NCBI RefSeq assembly: GCF_036099295.1
Contig: NZ_CP107976.1
Location: 992,001 to 1,056,000, forward strand
Origin: Streptomyces sp. NBC_00358
GTDB lineage: Bacteria; Actinomycetota; Actinomycetes; Streptomycetales; Streptomycetaceae
DNA length: 64,000 bases
Direction of reading: 5' to 3'
The first letter of the stretch is position 1, and every line of letters starts with the position of its first letter. The notes under the pieces were generated by a model. The model made no database searches, was not told the origin of the DNA, and saw only the letters and a list, made by a program, of their open reading frames with translations. This document shows positions 55,684 to 61,426 of this stretch, one piece after another. Position numbers and translations under genes: made by a program.

Positions 55684-56814
55684 TCAAGCGGTCCAGGCCG
55701 GCCCGATGCCGACCGCCTCGGCCGCGAGTTCACCGCGGATCACTTCCAGCAGTCGTCCGATCCAGTTCCGTCCGCGCTGCCCGGCCTCGCCCCAGTAGTA
55801 CGAATCGGCGCCGGAGTAGAGGATCTTGCCGTCCCGTGTGCTGAGCAGGAGCTCCGCGAGCGCGGGATGCTGGGCGTACTTGGCCCGCATCAACTGCGCC
55901 ATCACGGCGAGTCGGGCCTGCTCCCAGCCTCGGCGCCGGGGAGCCTTCTCCGCGGCCCGCTTGGCCGCGAAGTCGCTCTCGGCCGCCAGCACGGCGCGCT
56001 GCCCGTTCTCGTCGTCGGTCGACAGGGCCAGGTAGGCGCGCTCGACATTGGCGTATTCGACGCCCCGCACCTGGATGGGGCAGGGGTACTCGTTGCGCAG
56101 CGCGAGGAGTCCGGGGTCGTCGGGCCAGCCCTTCGGGAACACCACGTGCTGCAGCCTGACAGCGGGGGCCAGGGGCTCGACAGGTCCGAAGGCCTCCCTT
56201 CCGGCCTTGGATTCGGTGTCTGCTTCTTTGTACTCGGCGAAGTACGTGAGCGCCGCCGCGTGCATCTCCTCGGTGACGGTCGCGTTGCCACGCGACACCC
56301 GGCCGCCGACACCGACCGCCAGCACCTGAAGCGGCCAGTCCTTGTAGTCCATGTCGCCCAACGCGTAGTGGCGCAGGTGTTCGGGAATCGCCAGGTAGGC
56401 GTCGAGGAGCCGGCTCCGGGACTCCTCCGTCCGGTCGGCGAGATAGACGTCGACCGCGGCCAGGCACCGGTCGGTCGAGTCGGGGCGATCGTTCAGCGTG
56501 TCGATGGCGTCCCTGACCTCGCCGAGAAGCATCTCCGGGGTGACCCACGACTGCGGCTCGTCGAACTTCCACGCGGCGACGTGATGGACCGAAGCCCTGG
56601 CTCCCTCTTCGAGCGTGGTGGCGACCCATCCGGAGCGGAGCTTCTCCTCGAACTCCACCAGGCCGACGAGTCCCCAGCAGTCGATCAGGCCGTCGGCGTA
56701 GACGATCAGGTCGGTGAGGTGGTAGTCGCTGCCGTTCCGGATGAAGGCGTGCCGCGTGATACCGGGTATCCGCTCGTCGTCGACATATCTGTACGTGGGG
56801 TGCTGAGCTGGCAT
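55684..56814 (-). CDS. Protein with C-terminal NADAR domain
   Basis: A 376-residue cytosolic protein with two parts. Residues 1-200 form a domain common in Streptomyces (VYADGLIDCWGLVGLVEFEEK, HYALGDMDYKDWPL), function unknown. Residues about 215-365 are a NADAR (YbiA-like) domain: LLALRNEYPCPIQVRGVEYA, NVERAYLA, LMRAKYAQHPALAELLLST and GRNWIGRLLEVIRGEL. NADAR domains cleave N-glycosidic bonds; roles described include riboflavin-precursor degradation and removal of ADP-ribose from guanine in DNA. The exact substrate here is unknown. The start is ATG 56814. The left IS-like repeat lies just 11 bases upstream. Confidence 0.85.
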   Translation of the reverse strand: MPAQHPTYRYVDDERIPGITRHAFIRNGSDYHLTDLIVYADGLIDCWGLVGLVEFEEKLRSGWVATTLEEGARASVHHVAAWKFDEPQSWVTPEMLLGEVRDAIDTLNDRPDSTDRCLAAVDVYLADRTEESRSRLLDAYLAIPEHLRHYALGDMDYKDWPLQVLAVGVGGRVSRGNATVTEEMHAAALTYFAEYKEADTESKAGREAFGPVEPLAPAVRLQHVVFPKGWPDDPGLLALRNEYPCPIQVRGVEYANVERAYLALSTDDENGQRAVLAAESDFAAKRAAEKAPRRRGWEQARLAVMAQLMRAKYAQHPALAELLLSTRDGKILYSGADSYYWGEAGQRGRNWIGRLLEVIRGELAAEAVGIGPAWTA

Positions 56815-56880
56815 GGCGCCACCCTAAGGGCTGTCCTGCAACCCTCAAGCGGCGAGCGACGGCCCCGTGGCACGGGAGCC

Positions 56881-57396
56881 TCAGTCTTCGTTTCGTCCCT
56901 CTGATACGGCGCGATCACGCACCTGAGCTTCGGAAGCTGCCAGCCACTCGTCCACCACGTCGTGGGCTTCGTCCAGGGCAGGATCGCGTCTCCCATCGGG
57001 TGCATAGGCCGGGGACCGATCCGCGCGCAGCGGCAAGTGAGCGCAGTACCAAGCGCGTTCGGCGCCAGCTCGCTCTGCCTCCGTGCCCGAGCGGAGGTGA
57101 TCGAGCAGTGCCGTCATCACCCTGCGGCGCCCGAACGTGTAGAGCGCCGGCTCGACGAACCAGCGGCAGAAGCTCGGGTCTGGGTCATAGACGGCGGCGG
57201 CCATCAACGGAGCGAAGAACTCTTCGGGCGGGCTGACGCGTTCGAGTAGTGGCCTGCGTACCGCGTGGGTCAGGTGCCGCGCGCGTTGATCTTCCGGCAC
57301 GTCGGCCACGTCACCGAGGTCCAGCAGTTGGGCCACCTCGGCTGCGGATGACAGGAATGAACGTGCTGCTACCTCGTTGCGGTCGTCATCGGTCAT
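56881..57396 (-). CDS. Hypothetical protein inside the IS-remnant interval
   Basis: A 171-residue protein I do not recognise. It is helical and acidic: FLSSAAEVAQLLDLGDVADV, PPEEFFAPLMAAAVYDPDPS, FGRRRVMTALLDHLRSG, DEAHDVVDEWLAASEAQV. The pattern recalls HEAT-like solenoid proteins, but no domain can be named. GC at third positions is lower than its neighbours, which with its position between inverted repeats hints at transfer. ATG 57396 is the only start with domain-like text after it; AGAATTCTGTC precedes it. Confidence 0.62.
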   Translation of the reverse strand: MTDDDRNEVAARSFLSSAAEVAQLLDLGDVADVPEDQRARHLTHAVRRPLLERVSPPEEFFAPLMAAAVYDPDPSFCRWFVEPALYTFGRRRVMTALLDHLRSGTEAERAGAERAWYCAHLPLRADRSPAYAPDGRRDPALDEAHDVVDEWLAASEAQVRDRAVSEGRNED

Positions 57397-57506
57397 GACA
57401 GAATTCTGGACCGTCCAACGGTCGTCAGGCACCGCGATGTTGGTGGCTGATCCACGCACGATGGCTGCTTGCTCAGCTGCCTCTTCCCAGTTGAAACGAT
57501 CACCTT

Positions 57507-57884
57507 GTGGCTGGTGTGTCCACGGCGTCGGTGCCGTCCTGGATAGAACCCTTCACCGGGCTGACCCCGCGCTGTTTCGGCAAGCTGGTAGCCGAGGTAC
57601 GACGCGAACGGGGCGCAGATCAACAGCGTGTTCGCCCTTGGAGTCTGGCCCTGGAGGACCGCGTCCTGCTGGTCACGGCATATTGGCGCACGAACTTGAC
57701 GATGTGACAGTTCGCTCCGCTGTTCGGGGTCACCAAGTCGGCCGCAGACCGGATCATCGACCACCTCGGTCCGCTGCCGGCGCTCAGGCAGCGGAAGCGG
57801 TTCCGCAAGAACACCGTGCTCATCGTCGAGGGCACCTTGGTGCCCACCCGCGATCACCGGCGACCTATTAGAACCTCAACCTAG
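57507..57884 (+). pseudogene. Truncated IS5-like transposase with internal stop
   Basis: Remnant of a DDE transposase. It starts with WIEPFTGLTPRCFGKLVAEV and the HTH region LEDRVLLVTAYWRTNLTM. TGA at 57705-57707 replaces the Arg codon expected in TNLTMRQ. The same frame continues QFAPLFGVTKSAADRIIDHL to VEGTLVPTRDH, then leaves the family and stops at 57882. The DDE catalytic half is gone. It has lost function by nonsense mutation and 3' deletion. Confidence 0.85.
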
Positions 57885-57992
57885 CCGGATAGGCGAACCA
57901 CTCGGAGCAGCCGACCTTGCCCGTCCCAACTCCAAGATCGTTACGGGACAGCCCTTACGCATGACCGCTGTCGTCTCTGACTTGAAAGGCCC

Positions 57993-58008
57993 ATTCCCTA
58001 CAGGGAAT
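57993..58008 (+). promoter_or_regulatory. Palindrome ATTCCCTACAGGGAAT before the NTF2 gene
   Basis: ATTCCCT-AC-AGGGAAT, a perfect 16-base palindrome, 66 bases upstream of the ATG. A near-identical site precedes the XRE regulator at 59290. It is the probable operator of that regulator. Confidence 0.72.
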
Positions 58009-58073
58009 TGCCGGTCTCCCCTACGCCCCGCAGGATCTGGTCCGAAAGGACCTGCCCGGGCAAGGAGACGAAG

Positions 58074-58496
58074 ATGATCGAGATCGACCCGCAGCAGCTG
58101 GCCGACCACTACATGGACCAATGGAACGTGCCCGACGCCGCAGAGCGCCGCGCGGCCATCGAGCAACTCTGGGCCGAGGACGGCACCCACATCCTTCACC
58201 CGCCCGCGGAGATACGGGAGACCGCCGCGGAACTCGGCTTCGACCATCCGACTCTGGAGGCTCGGGGATACGACGCCATCGAGACCCGAGTGGCGCGAAG
58301 CTACGAGCGGTTCGTCGAGAAACAGGGATTCGTCTTCCGGGCGCGCCCCGGTGCGGTACGTCTCCATGACGTGGTCAGGATCGGCTGGGAGGCGGTGTCC
58401 ACCGCAACCGGCGACGTGGTGGGTGGTGGTTCGGATCTGCTCGTACTCGACGACAACGGCCGCATCAAGACCGATTACATGTTCCCGGGTTCCTGA
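58074..58496 (+). CDS. NTF2/SnoaL-like protein
   Basis: A 140-residue single-domain protein of the NTF2/SnoaL superfamily: DHYMDQWNVPDAAERRAAIEQLW near the start, THILHPPAEIRETAAELGF, VARSYERFVEK, then strands VRLHDVVRIGWEA and GSDLLVLDDNGRIKTDYMF. Catalytic residues cannot be assigned. AAGGAG lies six bases before ATG 58074. The palindrome upstream matches that of the neighbouring XRE regulator, and the two genes overlap by 22 bases at their 3' ends, so this is the likely target of that regulator. Confidence 0.82.
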   Translation: MIEIDPQQLADHYMDQWNVPDAAERRAAIEQLWAEDGTHILHPPAEIRETAAELGFDHPTLEARGYDAIETRVARSYERFVEKQGFVFRARPGAVRLHDVVRIGWEAVSTATGDVVGGGSDLLVLDDNGRIKTDYMFPGS

Positions 58497-59254
58497 CCGG
58501 CGGCAGTGCGAGCCATTGCCCCGGCGGCTGCGGAGAGAGCCTCGGCCGTCGCCGGGTCGGCCGGCAGGAACGCCTCCAGCTTCAGCTCGGCAAGTGTCAC
58601 GTCAACGGCGGTGGCGAAGGTCGTCACGGTCGTCATCAGGCGCAACTCACCGTACGAGGACCGCAGGCGGAGCGGCACCGCGAAACCGAGTTGCCCGGCG
58701 GACGGCTCCAGCTCGGGAACGTACCCGGTGAGCTCGGCGCGCAACTCCTCCAGATGGCCAAGGCGCGCCAAGATGTGGCGCGCCCACTCGGCGAGGTTGA
58801 GGATACGGGGAGCCAGGCCGTCGGGATGCAGTGCCAGGCGGTAGACATTCGTGCCCGGACCCACCAGCTCGGCAGCGGCGCCCTCGGTGATCAGGTCGAA
58901 TGCGGTGTTCGCGGCGATCAGGTCACCGCCCCGGTCCACCACCAGCGCCGGATACGGCAGATGCCCGCGGAGGATATGGTCGATCGCGGTGCGCACGGGG
59001 GCCAGCACCGGATCGTCCAGTGAGCTCTCCGAGTAGGCGGGCGCGTATCCGGCGGCCAGCAGCAACTCGTTGCGCTCCCGCAGCGGCAGCTCCAGCGACT
59101 CGGCCAGGCGCACGACCATGTTCCGGCCCGGGACAGACCTGCCAGATTCAATGAAGCTGAGGTGGCGCTGGGTGGTGCCCGCTCGCAGCGCCAGGTCGAG
59201 CTGGCTGACATGACGGCGGGTACGGCGTTCACGAAGCGTACGAGGAAAGTCCAC
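58475..59254 (-). CDS. MmyB-like XRE-family regulator
   Basis: A 259-residue regulator. The XRE helix-turn-helix lies at the start (HVSQLDLALRAGTTQRHLSF, then IESGRSVPGRNMVVRLAESL). It is followed by the ligand-binding domain of MmyB-like regulators (LLLAAGYAPAYSESSLDDP, ALVVDRGGDLIAANTAFDLI, PRILNLAEWARHIL, FAVPLRLRSSYGELRLMTTV). The start is GTG 59254; TACAAC ends six bases before it, so a leaderless transcript fits. A palindrome identical in form to that of the NTF2 gene lies 36-51 bases upstream. Such regulators often control one nearby enzyme gene. Confidence 0.9.
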   Translation of the reverse strand: MDFPRTLRERRTRRHVSQLDLALRAGTTQRHLSFIESGRSVPGRNMVVRLAESLELPLRERNELLLAAGYAPAYSESSLDDPVLAPVRTAIDHILRGHLPYPALVVDRGGDLIAANTAFDLITEGAAAELVGPGTNVYRLALHPDGLAPRILNLAEWARHILARLGHLEELRAELTGYVPELEPSAGQLGFAVPLRLRSSYGELRLMTTVTTFATAVDVTLAELKLEAFLPADPATAEALSAAAGAMARTAAGQEPGNM

Positions 59255-59289
59255 GGGCCTGTTGTAACGGCGGCGGAGGGTCCCAGGCC

Positions 59290-59305
59290 ATTCCCCGCAG
59301 GGAAT
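59290..59305 (-). promoter_or_regulatory. Palindrome ATTCCCCGCAGGGAAT before the XRE regulator
   Basis: Same arms and flanks (GGCC before, TTG after on the plus strand) as the site at 57993. If the transcript begins at GTG 59254, its centre is at about -43.5, which is typical for activation as well as repression. Confidence 0.7.
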
Positions 59306-59340
59306 TGTCGCCACTCGCACCGGTCGTGACCATTGCCGAC

Positions 59341-59421
59341 ATGGACATCGGTGTACTCCTTCCGACCGGAACCGCCCAGTGGGGCGCTGCCGACGACCCC
59401 CGCGAGCTGATTGCCTTCGGC
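59341..59421 (+). pseudogene. 5' stub of a luciferase-like monooxygenase gene
   Basis: Twenty-seven codons match the N-terminus of F420- or flavin-dependent luciferase-like monooxygenases (MDIGVLLPTGTAQWG then DDPRELIAFG). The similarity ends abruptly at 59421. It is divergent from the XRE regulator and shares its operator, so it was probably its original target. Confidence 0.68.
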
Positions 59422-59800
59422 CAGCCGTGTTCACGATCGAGGCCAGCCGGAGAAAGCAGCACCGAGACGCGCGCCCGACGTCCAGCTACTTCTGCGGGGC
59501 GCGGGTGCGGACGGACCCCACCAGGAGAGCACGTCACGCTCGAAAGCTCAGACCCTCGACCGAGGATGATAAGGAACAGGCTTAGCGGCGGATTTCGAAC
59601 CCTCCGGCGCCGACCGCGGCCGGGCCACACCCTGCCGACGTCCAGGCGTCGTGCGGCCGGCACACAACGCTCGGCCAACCCCCCACTCCGGCAACGGAGT
59701 TCGGCGTCCGCCGGGCCGCCGCCCGGCACCGCGGTCTTCGGTCCCATCGAGCGCGGCTGCGCCCGACGCGGACCGCGCGCAAGGGCGGCGTACTCCCGCT
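59422..59800. other. Gap after the monooxygenase stub
   Basis: No gene is supported. The open frames here have no recognisable protein character. It may be deletion scar sequence joining the stub to the DUF4097 gene's 3' end. Confidence 0.45.
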
Positions 59801-60469
59801 TCAGAGGCTGCGGGCGGTGATGGTGCCGTGGGTGGTGGTCGCCCGGAGGGCCAGGGCGGGGGTGGTGTCGGAGTTCTTGAGGGTGTTGTCGATCCGGCCG
59901 TAGGTGGTGCCGGCGTCGAGGGTGGCGGAGACTCCGGCGGCCGCGCCGATGTTGATGTCGCCCTTCTGGGTGCTCAGGGTGAGCGTGCCGCGGACGGCTT
60001 CGGTGATGGTCAGGTCGCCTCGCTGGGTGCTGATCTCGCCGGGGCCGGTCAGGCGGCCGATGGTGATGTCGGCGTCGAGGCCGGTCAGGTGCACGGTGTC
60101 GGCCTCGTCGAGCTTGACCTGGCCGTGGGCGCCGTCGAAGGTGAGGTCGCCGAGGCGTCCGACGCCGCGGAGTCCGGCGGCGGCGGCCGTGGCCTGGACG
60201 CGGGAGCCGGCGGGGAGCTGGACGGTGACCTCGATGGAGCCGGAGGGGCCGAGGAGCCGGTTCCTGGCCTGGGGGGTGCGGACGCGCAGGACGCCGTCCT
60301 GGTAGGTGACCTCGGTCTGTTCGGCCGTCTTGATGTCGCGGCTCCTGGTGGCGTCGGCGGGCAGGATCTCGACGGTGGTGTCGGCGCGGTCGGCGGCGAT
60401 GAGCCGGATGTGTCCGGCGGTGATGTCGAGGACGGCCAGGACGGCGGCGGGGGTGTCGAACTTCTGCAT
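59801..60469 (-). CDS. DUF4097-family beta-helix-like protein
   Basis: A 222-residue protein of the DUF4097 family, with repeated beta strands of the kind GEISTQRGDLTITEAVRGTL and STQKGDINIGAAAGVSATL. These are thought to form a right-handed beta-helix. No signal peptide is visible, so it is cytosolic as read. Family function is unknown; members often sit beside a regulator or an anti-sigma factor. ATG 60469 is preceded by AAGGAG. Its promoter contains four CGTTGCA-type elements, which suggests tight regulation by a protein not encoded next to it. Confidence 0.85.
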   Translation of the reverse strand: MQKFDTPAAVLAVLDITAGHIRLIAADRADTTVEILPADATRSRDIKTAEQTEVTYQDGVLRVRTPQARNRLLGPSGSIEVTVQLPAGSRVQATAAAAGLRGVGRLGDLTFDGAHGQVKLDEADTVHLTGLDADITIGRLTGPGEISTQRGDLTITEAVRGTLTLSTQKGDINIGAAAGVSATLDAGTTYGRIDNTLKNSDTTPALALRATTTHGTITARSL

Positions 60470-60538
60470 GGTGCTCTCCTTCGTCTGTCGCGTCCGCGGT
60501 GGGTCCGTCTCCGCGGTTCGCGTTTTCCGATGAAGGAA

Positions 60539-60672
60539 ACGCTACGTTGCATTCGAGGTTCGGGCAATGCTGTTGTTGCGTCAGATCGCTTTAACCGCAG
60601 GTGATGGCCGTGAAATCGTTGCAATGATTTTGGGAGCGAATGCAACAGGCCGCGATGCGTTCGTTGCAATGA
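60539..60672 (-). promoter_or_regulatory. DUF4097 promoter with four CGTTGCA elements
   Basis: On the minus strand, TTGCCC (60567-60562), 17 bases and TAGCGT (60544-60539) form a good promoter. CGTTGCATTCG (60545-60555) fills the spacer. Related elements: CGTTGCAATGA (60617-60627), its inverse-type CGAATGCAAC (60637-60646), and CGTTGCAATGA (60662-60672). Confidence 0.68.
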
Positions 60673-60730
60673 AATGCCGGTGAACGCTATACCGGTGAAC
60701 GCCCCGCCGGGGACACCCGAACCACGCCCG

Positions 60731-61210
60731 TCACCGGAACAGGACGAGAAGCGCGGCGAGCAGCAGCGCGCCCGCGACGGACAGCCCGAGGGGCCGGTAG
60801 AGGCGCCACGGCGTCAGCGCCAGGCCGCCCGCCCACACCGCCGCCACCACCGTCGCCGACCACGAGCCGACCACCTCCCGCGCAGCGAGAACCGGGAAGG
60901 GGGCCAGCAGGATCGTCGGCGGGACGACCACCCGCCGCGGGCGGATGCCCAGCAGCCGGTACACCAGGATCAGCGCGACGAGCGCGATGACGAACGAGGC
61001 GGGAACCGAGATGAGCGGCCACGGCGTCATGCAGAATTCCTGCGCCTGGGCGCAGGTGCGGGCATCGTAGCGGTAGGCGCTGTCCACCAGCCAGAAGGAC
61101 AAATACGTGAGGGCCGCGCCGGTCGCGGCGGCGCCCATGACACGCACGGCCAGGACCTGGCCGGAGGGTGCGACATGCTCGTCGCGCGACGATGTGGAAG
61201 CAGTGTTCAT
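60731..61210 (-). CDS. Small integral membrane protein
   Basis: A 159-residue membrane protein with about four hydrophobic helices: VMGAAATGAALTYLSFWLV, VPASFVIALVALILVYRLLG, an inner segment near ILLAPFPVLAAREVVGSW, and LGLSVAGALLLAALLVL. One loop has a CAQAQEFC pair that could form a disulfide outside. No domain recognised. ATG 61210 has AAGGAGG upstream at rather long spacing. A 34-bp palindrome lies 26 bases upstream. Confidence 0.72.
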   Translation of the reverse strand: MNTASTSSRDEHVAPSGQVLAVRVMGAAATGAALTYLSFWLVDSAYRYDARTCAQAQEFCMTPWPLISVPASFVIALVALILVYRLLGIRPRRVVVPPTILLAPFPVLAAREVVGSWSATVVAAVWAGGLALTPWRLYRPLGLSVAGALLLAALLVLFR

Positions 61211-61235
61211 GACAGAATTCTTCCCCTCCTTGGCG

Positions 61236-61269
61236 GCTGTGGCCTGAGTACGGGTACTCAGGCCACAGC
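61236..61269. repeat. 34-bp near-perfect palindrome
   Basis: GCTGTGGCCTGAGTAC at 61236-61251 and its exact complement at 61254-61269, separated by GG. It lies between divergent genes, so it may be an operator or a terminator-like stem. Confidence 0.75.
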
Positions 61270-61368
61270 ACTCCGAAGTGAAGTGGGCCGACGCCCCGCC
61301 CCTTCGAGCCGGAGATCATCGATTCACGCGGCCCGGCGCGATGTCTGTACGCGGCCCGGGTCCTGAGA

Positions 61369-61405
61369 TAGCGTCACCTCGCCCACCGCGATTGAATCGT
61401 TTCAA
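61369..61405 (+). promoter_or_regulatory. Rhamnosidase promoter with LacI-type operator
   Basis: TAGCGT (61369-61374) is a good Streptomyces -10; the -35 is weak. TTGAATCGTTTCAA (61392-61405) has LacI-family form (TTGAA..CG..TTCAA) and sits 21 bases before the ATG, just downstream of the expected transcription start. Confidence 0.55.
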
Positions 61406-61426
61406 ACCGTTGAGGAACGAGGCGCC

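Larger units (their letters stand above)
56825..57957. mobile_element. Interval bounded by 12-bp inverted repeats, with IS remnant
   Basis: TAAGGGCTGTCC at 56825-56836 is repeated inverted at 57946-57957 (GGACAGCCCTTA). Between them lie a small unknown gene and a truncated IS5-like transposase. GGGCTGTCC-type ends occur in Streptomyces IS elements. At 1133 bases the interval is larger than a typical IS of this type. A decayed element carrying a passenger gene is one reading; two different IS ends is another. Confidence 0.55.

Noticed and set aside
59379..59585. Small open frame after the monooxygenase stub
   Set aside because: No similarity or start signal; it is probably scar sequence.
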